A stretch of 32,015 nt of DNA from Candidatus Aenigmatarchaeota archaeon (GTDB taxonomy: Archaea > Aenigmatarchaeota > Aenigmatarchaeia > QMZP01): the NCBI GenBank assembly GCA_020343575.1, contig CP070801.1, positions 998,273-1,030,287 on the forward strand, given 5' to 3'. Shown in pieces: positions 25,158 through 31,731 of the stretch. Within the stretch, counting starts at the first letter, position 1. Each line of letters begins with the position of its first letter. The translations under genes were made by a program, and so were the position numbers. The notes under the pieces were generated by a model. It was given only the letters and a program-made list of their open reading frames with translations, was not told where the DNA came from and did no database searches.

Positions 25158-26162
25158 TTATTTTTTCTTTTTATCATGCTTTTTCTCTTTCTTTTTGGGT
25201 TTTACTTCTTTTTTAGCTTTTGGTTTCGGTTCTTTTTTCTTCTTGGGTTTCTTCTCTTTGGGTTTTTCTTTCTTTTTCTTTTCTTCCTTTTTCTTTTCTA
25301 GTTTCTCTTTGGGCTCTTCCTTCACCTCTTTCTTTATCATGTCCTTCAGGGTCTCTGCTTGGGTTTTCGCCTTCGCGATTAGTGATTTAGCCGTATCCTT
25401 TGTGAGTATGTCCGCCTGCAGAGCAATGGTGTAGGCCTCTTGGTGAGCCCTTGAAAGGAAAAGAGAAACATTATCCTTTGTGTAGTAGTTCACATTGTAG
25501 GCAAGGCTGAATGCCTGTGAACTTGCAAGTTGCAAATCCTCAAGATATTTCTCGGTTGGTATGAAAAGAATATCCTTTGTGTAAACATGTCCATTCTCCC
25601 AGGCAGCGAGTAGGTTGAGCCCGATCTCCATGGGTTCAACACCGAGCTTCACCAAAACGTCAGCGAGGGTTTTGTCTATCGTATCTCCTTCCTCTGCAAC
25701 CACCGTGTCTTCCCTTACTGTTATTTTCTCCCCCTCGACTGTTGCGGGGATCTTTGCCCTCTGGAGCTCCCCTATAACCGGTCCTGGTGGAAGAGGTGTT
25801 GGTCCTGCCCTGACGATTATATCTATAGGAGCAACATCACCGGCCTTTGCAAAGGCCTTGGATTTGGACTGGTTTATGGTTTTTGCCAGCCTGAATGGGT
25901 CTGTTTTGCTGAGCAATAGGGCGGGCTCGCCCTGAATGTATTTATCCATTTCTTCAATGCCCTTCAGGCCACAATCCTTTAGGGCAAGTTTTATTATTCT
26001 CTTCTTGACCATCTTTATTACAGCCTCGTTCCTAAGCTTGTTTCTGATCTCATGCAGCTGCCTTCCAGGTAGCTTGAACATATCGATTATTCCTATGACT
26101 GGATACTTCCTGAGGTCTTCTTTAACTTCCTTCAGTTTTTGCTTCTTTTTTTCCGAAACCAT
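25158..26162 (-). CDS. rpl10: large ribosomal subunit protein P0 (uL10) with polylysine tail
   Basis: 334 residues. Residues 1-110 form the rRNA-binding L10 domain (IGIIDMFKLPGRQLHEIRNKLR), 110-185 the archaeal insertion (AGPTPLPPGPVIGEL), then helical spines for P1 dimers (SSQAFSLAYNVNYYTKDN, LFLSRAHQEAYTIALQADIL). The last ~60 residues are K/E/P-rich and become almost pure Lys at the end (KPKKKEKKHDKKKK). The acidic tail ending GLGALFG or similar, normal in archaeal P0 and still present in the neighbouring P1, is missing; after the TAA only the L12 ribosome site follows, so it is not hidden in another frame. Second-last gene of the stalk operon. Confidence 0.94.
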   Translation of the reverse strand: MVSEKKKQKLKEVKEDLRKYPVIGIIDMFKLPGRQLHEIRNKLRNEAVIKMVKKRIIKLALKDCGLKGIEEMDKYIQGEPALLLSKTDPFRLAKTINQSKSKAFAKAGDVAPIDIIVRAGPTPLPPGPVIGELQRAKIPATVEGEKITVREDTVVAEEGDTIDKTLADVLVKLGVEPMEIGLNLLAAWENGHVYTKDILFIPTEKYLEDLQLASSQAFSLAYNVNYYTKDNVSLFLSRAHQEAYTIALQADILTKDTAKSLIAKAKTQAETLKDMIKKEVKEEPKEKLEKKKEEKKKKEKPKEKKPKKKKEPKPKAKKEVKPKKKEKKHDKKKK

Positions 26163-26175
26163 ACTATCCCTCTGG

Positions 26176-26814
26176 TTATCCTCCTACTTCGACCCTTACT
26201 GGCTTTCCCATGGTCAGCTTGATGAACATGGATCTTATGTTGGTCTTTCCTTTAGGAAGTTTTTCCCTGACTGCATTGTAAACAGCCTCAATGTTTTTTG
26301 AAATCTTCTCATCATCCATCTTATCTGTTCCCACAGGAACATGAACAACAGGGCTCTCCTTAACAAATATCCTGATGGATCTCTTTGCCCTCTGAACGAA
26401 TGGCTCTACGTTTACCTTCGGGGGGATAGGCTTTGGGACCTTTCCCCTAGGTCCAAATATCACTCCAAAGCTCTTTCCTATGAGCGGCATAAGTGATGCT
26501 TCTCCAAAAAACCAGTCGTATTCATTCGCTATCTTTTTGAGTTTTTTCTTGTTCTTTGCCAGGTTTTCTATCTCTGATTTCTTGATAACAAGGTCTGCGT
26601 GCTTCTTTGCTTCTGTTTCCAAGGTATCCACAACGAAGGCAACCTTCTGGTCCTTCCCTCTGCCCTCTGGTAGCATGAGTTCAAAGTTAAATCTGTTCTC
26701 TGGCTTCTTCAGATCCAACCCCTTTAGATTGATAGAAAAATCCCAGGTTTGAACGAATTTCCTGGGTTTTGAATTTTCCTTCGCTTCCTTTACCTTCTCG
26801 AGAATGTTTTTCAT
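26176..26814 (-). CDS. rpl1: large ribosomal subunit protein uL1
   Basis: 212 residues. Typical features: FNFELMLPEGRGKDQKVAFVVD, then the second domain with MPLIGKSFGVIFGPRGKVPKPIPP and VPVGTDKMDDEKISKNIEAV, and an end SMFIKLTMGKPVRVEV. It binds the L1 stalk of 23S rRNA and in archaea often represses its own mRNA. It has a strong ribosome site, GGAGG (complement of 26820-26824), and its own promoter candidate. L10 follows 13 nt later. Confidence 0.96.
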   Translation of the reverse strand: MKNILEKVKEAKENSKPRKFVQTWDFSINLKGLDLKKPENRFNFELMLPEGRGKDQKVAFVVDTLETEAKKHADLVIKKSEIENLAKNKKKLKKIANEYDWFFGEASLMPLIGKSFGVIFGPRGKVPKPIPPKVNVEPFVQRAKRSIRIFVKESPVVHVPVGTDKMDDEKISKNIEAVYNAVREKLPKGKTNIRSMFIKLTMGKPVRVEVGG

Positions 26815-26856
26815 CTTATCCTCCTGCCTAAGCAGTAAAGCGGATTAGATTATATT

Positions 26857-26869
26857 GTTTTTTAAAAGT
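26857..26869 (-). promoter_or_regulatory. TATA box for L1-L10-L12
   Basis: ACTTTTAAAAAAC on the minus strand is centred about 50 nt from the L1 ATG. It would give a leader of about 24 nt containing the GGAGG site. A separate promoter here makes sense because the upstream gene is not a ribosomal protein. Confidence 0.4.
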
Positions 26870-26884
26870 ATTTAAATGTTTTGT

Positions 26885-27586
26885 CTAAAAACCAGGAACA
26901 TAATGGATTGCTCTTCCTCTCCCCCTTCTCTTGAGGAATCCCTTCTTCACAAGGTCGTTTATCTCTCTCAGGGCAGTTTTGTCTCTAATCCTGAATCTCT
27001 TCACATAATCTCCTGTTGTAATTCTTCCGCTCTTCCTGACCACTTTCAGGGCTTTAATCTGTCTGTCAGAAACATCGAAGACCTTGCTCTCCACCATTCT
27101 TCTCTCCCTGACGAGAAGGTTTGCGAGTTTGTCAATTCTGTCTATAAGATTCTTTTCCCTCATCAGTTCCTTTGAGGTTTTGTTCAGTCTGTTTTCCACC
27201 TCTATTATCTTTCTGACAATATCCCTGTAGTTCTTTTCTATCTTCTTGTCCATGTCTGCTCTCTTGCTGTCCAGGTGGTGGAGCCTGTTCTCATGGGTGT
27301 CTTTCAATCGTTTCGTGAACTCGTAACTGTGGCTCAGCCACTCCATCACGTTGTCCACGTCCTCTGAAACCCTTTCCTGTTCCCTCTTTATGTTGTCTGT
27401 TATGAATTCCTCTCCGATTTTGTAAAGTCCAATTATAACCAAAAATAGACCCATTAGCATGTCTATATAAAAGATGCTTGTTACTATTCCTGATATCAAC
27501 ACGGCTCCAAGTATTATGAACACTAACCAGAACACCTTATTCCTGTGCATACCGAATGTGTATGTGAGTCCGCTTTCTCCATTCAT
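26885..27586 (-). CDS. membrane-anchored protein with coiled coil and C-terminal winged helix
   Basis: 233 residues. Two membrane segments (VFWLVFIILGAVLISGIV and FYIDMLMGLFLVIIGLY, residues about 19-57) are followed by a long charged helix region (about 60-165, EFTKRLKDTHENRLHHLDSK) likely to be a coiled coil. The end is a winged helix: DRQIKALKVVRKSGRITTGDYVKRF, IRDKTALREINDLVKKGFLKRRG, GRAIHYVP. It reads like a membrane-tethered DNA-binding regulator; the signal and targets are unknown. It sits between L11 and L1, normally adjacent in archaea, with its own TATA box (27606-27617) about 26 nt before the start. Confidence 0.8.
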   Translation of the reverse strand: MNGESGLTYTFGMHRNKVFWLVFIILGAVLISGIVTSIFYIDMLMGLFLVIIGLYKIGEEFITDNIKREQERVSEDVDNVMEWLSHSYEFTKRLKDTHENRLHHLDSKRADMDKKIEKNYRDIVRKIIEVENRLNKTSKELMREKNLIDRIDKLANLLVRERRMVESKVFDVSDRQIKALKVVRKSGRITTGDYVKRFRIRDKTALREINDLVKKGFLKRRGRGRAIHYVPGF

Positions 27587-27605
27587 GTAGTTATCTTATA
27601 GTGAA

Positions 27606-27617
27606 AACTTTTAAAGC
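27606..27617 (-). promoter_or_regulatory. TATA box for the membrane winged-helix gene
   Basis: GCTTTAAAAGTT on the minus strand is centred about 26 nt before the ATG at 27586, indicating a leaderless transcript separate from the secE-nusG-L11 mRNA. Confidence 0.5.
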
Positions 27618-27652
27618 TTTTGGTTAGGAAATATGGATTGAAAAATAGAAAA

Positions 27653-28294
27653 TTAAGTCTTTTCTTCTTTTTTTTCTTCCTTTGGTTTTTCCTCTTTTGC
27701 TTCTTCCTTTTTCTCTTCTGGTTTCTCTTCCTTTACTTCCTCTGGCTTCTCCTCTTCCTTTACTTCCTCTGGTTTGGCTTCTTCTGCTGGAGCTTCTGCT
27801 ATCCTTGCTGCTTCTGCCGCTGCTTTTGCTTCCTCTTCTGCTCTCTTTTCTTCTTCGTATCTCTGGATCTCCTCTTCTGTGACAGCACCCTCGCCTATTG
27901 TCACACCCATGCTCCTGCACGTTCCCTTTACCTGGTTCAAAAAAGCATCAGAATCAGAACCGAATTTCTGTCTTGCAATCTTCTTTACCTGCTCCTCTTT
28001 CAGGTCTCCCACCCTCTTCTTCCCTGCTTCCTCAGATCCCTTATCGAGACTGAGTTCTTTCTTCACAAGAGCAGCAACCGGTGGCGAACCAACCTCAACC
28101 TTAAATTTATGTGTTTCAGTATCAACCGTTACCTTCACAGGGATTTTCATTCCTGCCAGATCCTTAGTCTTCTCATTTATCTCTGCCACCACATCTGGGA
28201 TGTTAACCTTGAGTGGTCCCAGTGCTGGTCCCAGGGGCGGGCCTGCAGACGCCTTCCCGCCTTCAACCATCGCTTCGATTGTTTGTTTTGTCAT
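27653..28294 (-). CDS. rpl11: large ribosomal subunit protein uL11 with long K/E-rich tail
   Basis: 213 residues; archaeal L11 is usually about 160. Residues 1-70 form the N-terminal domain (EGGKASAGPPLGPALGPLKVNI, Pro-rich), and residues about 75-150 the rRNA-binding domain (GSPPVAALVKKELSLDKGSEE, DLKEEQVKKIARQK, GTCRSMGVTIGEG). From about 150 on the chain is low complexity, first A/E-rich, then repeats such as PEEVKEEEKPEEVKEEK. The extension is partly built from a 27-bp tandem repeat. It starts 9 nt after the nusG stop, with an AGAGGGA ribosome site. Confidence 0.95.
   Translation of the reverse strand: MTKQTIEAMVEGGKASAGPPLGPALGPLKVNIPDVVAEINEKTKDLAGMKIPVKVTVDTETHKFKVEVGSPPVAALVKKELSLDKGSEEAGKKRVGDLKEEQVKKIARQKFGSDSDAFLNQVKGTCRSMGVTIGEGAVTEEEIQRYEEEKRAEEEAKAAAEAARIAEAPAEEAKPEEVKEEEKPEEVKEEKPEEKKEEAKEEKPKEEKKEEKT
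27725..27772 (-). repeat. 27-bp-period tandem repeat within the L11 tail
   Basis: A 21-base block is repeated exactly at 27725-27745 and 27752-27772, giving a 27-base (nine-codon) period. It encodes the repeated PEEVKEE units of the L11 extension, so the tail has at least partly grown by duplication. Confidence 0.8.
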
Positions 28295-28303
28295 AGAATC
28301 CCT

Positions 28304-28792
28304 CTATAGTTTCTCTTCTTCCTTCTTTTCTTCCTTTGGTTTTTCCTCCTCTTCCTTCACTTCCCTCTTTATAATCTTTATGAACTCCGTCGCGATTGTT
28401 ACTGGTATGGGTATGGAGGCCTCAAGCAGCTCGATTGTTACCTCGTCTTTGACAGCATCAACCCTTGTGATCTTTCCCTTTTCGCCCCTGAAGGGTCCAC
28501 CTATGATCTCTACAATGTTCCCTTCGTCTACCTTTATTCTGTCTTTCTTCAGTTCAAGGAAGTGTTTTATCTCTTCCAGCTCAATGGGTTTCTCTATGAT
28601 TCCCCGGACATGCATCAGTCCCTGCACAGCCTTGTGTATCGCTCCAGAGCTCCCCTCTGCAAAGACGTATCCCTTTATCTCTGCTGGGTGGAATATTGCC
28701 TTTAATGGAAGGGATTGAGCCCTAACGTTGCTCGTCATGATGTCTATAACTATATCCTCTCTTCCTGATGTTGTCCTGATCGCATAAATCAT
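28304..28792 (-). CDS. spt5: transcription elongation factor Spt5 (NusG)
   Basis: 162 residues from the ATG at 28792, which gives the standard start MIYAIRTTSGREDIV; a GTG at 28804 overlapping secE is possible. The NGN domain covers residues 1-85 (GYVFAEGSSGAIHKAVQGLMHVRG), and the KOW domain about 90-145 (EGNIVEIIGGPFRGEKGKITRV). A K/E-rich tail of about 20 residues follows. The protein binds the RNA polymerase clamp with Spt4 and couples transcription to translation. Lies between secE and L11 in the usual archaeal order. Confidence 0.95.
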   Translation of the reverse strand: MIYAIRTTSGREDIVIDIMTSNVRAQSLPLKAIFHPAEIKGYVFAEGSSGAIHKAVQGLMHVRGIIEKPIELEEIKHFLELKKDRIKVDEGNIVEIIGGPFRGEKGKITRVDAVKDEVTIELLEASIPIPVTIATEFIKIIKREVKEEEEKPKEEKKEEEKL

Positions 28793-28796
28793 TTTC

Positions 28797-28970
28797 TCAC
28801 GCACCTGGTAGCAAAAAAGTGAAAAGCAGGAATATCACAAATCCTATAAAACCTATCAAAGCTATGCCCAGAGCACATATCTTGGTAGAACTAAGGAATT
28901 CTTCCTTCCCGGGCTTCCTTGATATTTGTAAAACCCTTCTATACTTCCTGATGTTCTCCTTTATGTTCAT
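28797..28970 (-). CDS. secE: preprotein translocase subunit SecE (Sec61-gamma)
   Basis: 57 residues, MNIKENIRKYRRVLQISRKP at the start, then KEEFLSSTKICALGIALIGF leading into one membrane helix (IGFIGFVIFLLFTFLL). This matches the archaeal/eukaryotic Sec61-gamma: a short amphipathic helix plus a single C-terminal membrane span. The place directly upstream of nusG is the normal archaeal one. An AGGAATT site lies before the ATG, and an A/T-only TATA element at 28993-29004 lies about 28 nt upstream. Confidence 0.92.
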   Translation of the reverse strand: MNIKENIRKYRRVLQISRKPGKEEFLSSTKICALGIALIGFIGFVIFLLFTFLLPGA

Positions 28971-28992
28971 AGCAATTCCTGTTCGTTAAGGA

Positions 28993-29004
28993 TAATATAT
29001 AAGT
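28993..29004 (-). promoter_or_regulatory. TATA box for secE-nusG-L11
   Basis: ACTTATATATTA on the minus strand is centred about 28 nt upstream of the secE ATG at 28970, giving a very short leader. Confidence 0.5.
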
Positions 29005-29035
29005 ATATGCTTTTTAATGTTTATCATGCCTGCTT

Positions 29036-30100
29036 TTAAATATCCCTTTCTATTAGAAAATCTGCAAAGGTCTTCAGCTTCTTCTTTGCATCAGACTCTG
29101 GTAGGATTGGGTCTATATCCTTCCATGCATCGGATACGATATCCCTTGCAACCCCACTTGCGTAATCAATGGAACCGTACTTATGTAAGATATCTATCGC
29201 TTCTTTTATGAGTTCTTTATCCCTGGTATGCATATCTAGAATCTGAAGGAGGCGTTTCTTGTCTCCCTCGCTCGCTTTTTTGAGGCTGTATATAACCATA
29301 AGGGTTCTCTTTCCTTCGGTTATATCATCTCCGTAGCCCTTTTTCTCTTGAAACTTTCCCCCACTTGCACTCAGTATGTCATCTTGTATCTGGAAAGCGA
29401 TCCCGATGGATTCGGCAAACCTTCCAATCTTTTCCTCCTGTTCTTCTGTCCCTCCAGAGAGGGCGACTGCGAGCTTTGCTGCCATTCTGGCAAGGGTTCC
29501 TGTCTTGCAGGAACACATCTGCAGGTATTGCTTTTCAGTGATGCCATCCGCTTTTCCCTTGTGCCACCAGATATCCAGTCCCTGTCCTATACTGAGATTG
29601 ATCATCTCCTTTACATATATCTCATAAACCCATAGCAGTGTCTTGGGGTCAATGGTGTCCCTGTTTTTGATCAGTATTGCAAGAGGCATGTAGAACATAA
29701 AACTGCTTGTATTTACTGCAACATCCACACCATATATCTTGTGTATGCATGGTTTCCCTCTCCTAAGATCTGAACCATCCTCCACATCATCAGCCATCAA
29801 GGTCCCATTGTGAATGATCTCGGGTATTATAGCGAAATCCTGAATCTTTTCAAGATCCGCGCCCATTGCCTTGGCTATCAAAAGGAACAGGGTGGGTCTC
29901 CATCTCTTTCCTCCCCTTTTAAGAATATCCCAGACAGGTTCTGTTATTGATTTGTTTATTGAGTCCAGGTCGTATTCGTGCCTTGTTTTTCCTAGGATTT
30001 CCTCAAGGTAGCCACTATCCATTTTCTCTGGAAAATGCTCCCTTATCTTGGAGTCTATGAATGGTTTTTTCTCCTCAAGAAATCTGATTATATCGTCCAT
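29036..30100 (-). CDS. polyprenyl (geranylgeranyl-type) diphosphate synthase
   Basis: 354 residues. The first Asp-rich motif is DDVEDGSDLRRG (near residue 103), with small residues before it (NGTLMA), which fits a product of C20 or longer. KRGGKRWRPTLFLL is the usual early IPP-binding region. The second motif is FQIQDDILSASGG, DDxxS in place of DDxxD. GKRTLMVIYSL gives the conserved GK(R)T. The enzyme joins IPP to allylic diphosphates for ether-lipid chains or for the polyprenol used by the MraY-like enzyme. Transcribed divergently from the KaiC-like gene; TATA candidate at 30124-30137. Confidence 0.93.
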   Translation of the reverse strand: MDDIIRFLEEKKPFIDSKIREHFPEKMDSGYLEEILGKTRHEYDLDSINKSITEPVWDILKRGGKRWRPTLFLLIAKAMGADLEKIQDFAIIPEIIHNGTLMADDVEDGSDLRRGKPCIHKIYGVDVAVNTSSFMFYMPLAILIKNRDTIDPKTLLWVYEIYVKEMINLSIGQGLDIWWHKGKADGITEKQYLQMCSCKTGTLARMAAKLAVALSGGTEEQEEKIGRFAESIGIAFQIQDDILSASGGKFQEKKGYGDDITEGKRTLMVIYSLKKASEGDKKRLLQILDMHTRDKELIKEAIDILHKYGSIDYASGVARDIVSDAWKDIDPILPESDAKKKLKTFADFLIERDI

Positions 30101-30123
30101 TTTATTCTCTTTGAAAATCAGGT

Positions 30124-30137
30124 TTTTAAATATATAA
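30124..30137 (-). promoter_or_regulatory. TATA box for the prenyl diphosphate synthase gene
   Basis: The minus strand reads GTTATATATTTAAAA, centred about 31 nt upstream of the ATG at 30100, giving a leader of roughly five bases. Confidence 0.45.
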
Positions 30138-30172
30138 CGAAAGCTTATTAAGCCAAAAAATAAATAGAATCC

Positions 30173-30850
30173 ATGACCTTCAGTAGGATAGAGTCTGGGA
30201 TACCTGGGTTGGATAAGCTATTGGGTGGTGGTTTCATAGAGGATTCTGTGATTCTTGTAACCGGTGAAACAGGAACAGGAAAGACAATATTTTGTTCCCA
30301 GTTTCTGTGGCACGGTTTGAAGAAGGGTGAGACTTGCATATTCATAACACTGGAAGAAGATCCAGAGGAGATAAAAGAGGATATAAAGGTATTTAACTGG
30401 AATTTTGATAAATATGAGAAAAAGGGTCTGTTCAGAATAATATACCACGATCCTGCACAGGTCAATAACCTTGGCTCCCTAATCATAGACGAGATTAAAA
30501 ATCTAAAGGCAAAGAGACTTGTCATCGACTCAACTTCGCTTATCGGTTTAAGTATACAGGATATCTCGCAGATAAGAAAACTTCTTTTCAACACGATAAA
30601 CGTCATAAAGAAAAACAAATGCACTGCACTGATAACCGCAGAGATCCCTGAGGGGGCAAAGGGCCTTTCTAAATTCGGTGTTGAGGAATTCATAGTTGAC
30701 GGTGTCCTTGTTCTCAACTACCTTGAGTATGCAGCGGGTGGTTTGGACAGATCGCTGATTATAAGGAAGCTGAGAAGAACAGACCATGGGAAGGATATAT
30801 ACCCAATAGATATAACCAGCAAGGGAATTGTTGTCAAGCCCGTGGAATAG
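30173..30850 (+). CDS. KaiC/RadA-like single-domain ATPase
   Basis: 225 residues, one RecA-type domain. The start SRIESGIPGLDKLLGGGFIEDS is typical of archaeal KaiC-like proteins; Walker A is GETGTGKT (near residue 31), a catalytic Glu pair lies in FITLEEDPEEI, and Walker B is KRLVIDSTSLIG. It lacks the second domain and C-terminal phosphosites of cyanobacterial KaiC. Archaeal members are widespread and of varied function, often near signalling or surface-motility genes. Divergent from the prenyl synthase; the CBS gene follows after 73 nt. Confidence 0.9.
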   Translation: MTFSRIESGIPGLDKLLGGGFIEDSVILVTGETGTGKTIFCSQFLWHGLKKGETCIFITLEEDPEEIKEDIKVFNWNFDKYEKKGLFRIIYHDPAQVNNLGSLIIDEIKNLKAKRLVIDSTSLIGLSIQDISQIRKLLFNTINVIKKNKCTALITAEIPEGAKGLSKFGVEEFIVDGVLVLNYLEYAAGGLDRSLIIRKLRRTDHGKDIYPIDITSKGIVVKPVE

Positions 30851-30877
30851 GCTTTTTATAATTTTAAGATTGAATTA

Positions 30878-30917
30878 ATTTTATAAGTTTCAGAATCATT
30901 AATTATATAACCAGGAG
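30878..30917 (+). promoter_or_regulatory. promoter and ribosome site of the CBS-domain gene
   Basis: ATTTTATAAGT at 30878-30888 is a TATA candidate about 41 nt before the ATG at 30924. The implied leader includes GGAG at 30914-30917, seven bases from the start codon. Confidence 0.45.
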
Positions 30918-30923
30918 ATTGTT

Positions 30924-31448
30924 ATGGTTAAGATACGAGAGATAATGAAAAAATCCGTTGTGACCATTGATCCAGAACTTACTCTGGCGGATGTTGCAAA
31001 GATAATGACCAACAACAGGGTTGGCTCTGTAATCATTATGAATAAAACAAAGCCTATTGGAATCATTACTGATGACGACATAGTTGGGACCATTGCAGTG
31101 GGCAAAGACCCCAAGAAAGTAAAGGTAAGAGATCTGAAAAAGAAAACCAAGTTCGTAACCGCATCTCCTGATGAGGATGTGCTGAAGGTAACTAAGAGGA
31201 TGGTAAAAAACGGTATCAAGAGGGTTCCTGTTATAAAGGATGGAAAACTTCTTGGCATAGTCTCTGACAAAGAGCTGTTGCTTATATCTCCTGAGTTGAT
31301 AAATGTTCTCTCAGAGAAACTGAAAATGAGGGTTAGTTCTGTTGCCAGTTTCGATCAGGTTATATCTGGTATTTGTGAGAGATGTGAAGCCTACTCGGAT
31401 GATCTTAAAAACATTGGTGGTAGGTGGCTTTGCGAAGAATGTAGGTAA
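30924..31448 (+). CDS. two-CBS-domain protein with C-terminal zinc ribbon
   Basis: 174 residues. Two CBS repeats: IMKKSVVTIDPELTLADVAKIM...IGIITDDDIVG (about 8-60) and TKFVTASPDEDVLKVTKRMVKN...LLGIVSDKELLL (about 70-125). CBS pairs bind adenosyl ligands such as AMP, ATP or SAM and act as sensors. The last 25 residues (CERCEAYSDDL...WLCEEC) form a two-CxxC zinc ribbon, suggesting contact with nucleic acid or protein. The combination is common in archaea, with regulatory role unassigned. Confidence 0.92.
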   Translation: MVKIREIMKKSVVTIDPELTLADVAKIMTNNRVGSVIIMNKTKPIGIITDDDIVGTIAVGKDPKKVKVRDLKKKTKFVTASPDEDVLKVTKRMVKNGIKRVPVIKDGKLLGIVSDKELLLISPELINVLSEKLKMRVSSVASFDQVISGICERCEAYSDDLKNIGGRWLCEECR

Positions 31449-31544
31449 CTAATAGGAGTATATATCAACTATTACCTCCCCGGTTTGTGTGCAGCCGGAA
31501 AAAGTAATTAAGAATACGACAAGCATTAATAAAGCAAGTTTCAT
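31449..31544 (-). CDS. possible 31-residue lipoprotein
   Basis: An ATG at 31544 opens a short frame: MKLALLMLVVFLITFSGCTQ, then TGEVIVDIYSY and TAG. The start has all the parts of a lipoprotein signal, with a lipobox-like TFSGC, and leaves a mature chain of only 14 residues. It lies between the converging end of the CBS gene (whose stop it abuts) and the tRNA, on the opposite strand. It may be a small secreted peptide, a remnant of a longer lipoprotein, or chance. No ribosome site or well-placed TATA box was found. Confidence 0.35.
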   Translation of the reverse strand: MKLALLMLVVFLITFSGCTQTGEVIVDIYSY

Positions 31545-31611
31545 AAAAGATTTTTGATTTAAACCCTAATAAATAATAGTGGACCCGTAGCTCAGTTGGA
31601 TAGAGCACCAG

Positions 31612-31628
31612 AGAACAGATTCGGTGAA
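31612..31628 (+). other. tRNA-Arg intron 1 (anticodon stem, 30/31)
   Basis: 17 nt. The inner part folds as GAA-CAGA-TTC. The flanking 4-bp helix CACC (31606-31609) with GGTG (31623-31626) is bounded by three-base bulges 31610-31612 and 31627-31629, each cut after the second base, exactly where the exons need to join to complete the stem. Confidence 0.88.
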
Positions 31629-31657
31629 CCTCCTAAGCTGGGTGTCGTGGGTTCGAA

Positions 31658-31679
31658 AGTCTCCAGCAACCATCGAAAT
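31658..31679 (+). other. tRNA-Arg intron 2 (T loop, 59/60)
   Basis: 22 nt. The 4-bp helix TTCG (31652-31655) with CGAA (31674-31677) is bounded by bulges AAA (31656-31658) and ATT (31678-31680). Cutting each after its second base gives the standard T loop TTCGAAT. The inner helix is weak (two pairs), a relaxed form of the motif. Confidence 0.82.
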
Positions 31680-31701
31680 TCCCACCGGGTCCGCTTCAAC
31701 C

Positions 31702-31710
31702 TTTTTAACC
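31702..31710 (+). promoter_or_regulatory. TATA box for second minD
   Basis: TTTTTAACC is centred about 27 nt before the ATG at 31732, a leaderless arrangement. It starts nine bases after the tRNA 3' end, and its T run could also help end tRNA transcription. Confidence 0.45.
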
Positions 31711-31731
31711 TTTTGCTGCAAATAATAAACT

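Larger units (their letters stand above)
31581..31693 (+). tRNA. tRNA-Arg(CCT) with two introns
   Basis: Acceptor strands GGACCCG (31581-31587) and CGGGTCC (31686-31692) pair fully, with discriminator G; CCA is not encoded. The D arm is GCTC...GAGC. Removing 31612-31628 (17 nt) restores a perfect anticodon stem CCAGC/GCTGG around CTCCTAA, anticodon CCT (Arg, codon AGG). Removing 31658-31679 (22 nt) restores GTGGG-TTCGAAT-CCCAC. The mature tRNA is 74 nt. Both introns fit BHB motifs. Intron 1: outer helix GAG/CTC, central CACC/GGTG, bulges AG^A and AA^C, inner GAA/TTC, between positions 30 and 31. Intron 2: T stem, central TTCG/CGAA, bulges AA^A and AT^T, between 59 and 60. Neither is at the usual 37/38 site. 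Confidence 0.93.

Noticed and set aside
27725..27772. Short direct repeats considered as a CRISPR array.
   Set aside because: Only two 21-base copies with a six-base spacer, inside L11 coding sequence; no CRISPR-like array was seen anywhere in the window.
27620..28718. Long plus-strand frames opposite L11 and Spt5, rich in Phe/Leu/Ser.
   Set aside because: They arise because K/E codons read backwards give F/L/S codons; L11 and Spt5 are unmistakable on the minus strand.
30148..30717. 189-codon minus-strand frame opposite the KaiC-like gene.
   Set aside because: The plus strand has Walker A and B motifs and a full RecA-type domain; the antisense frame has none.
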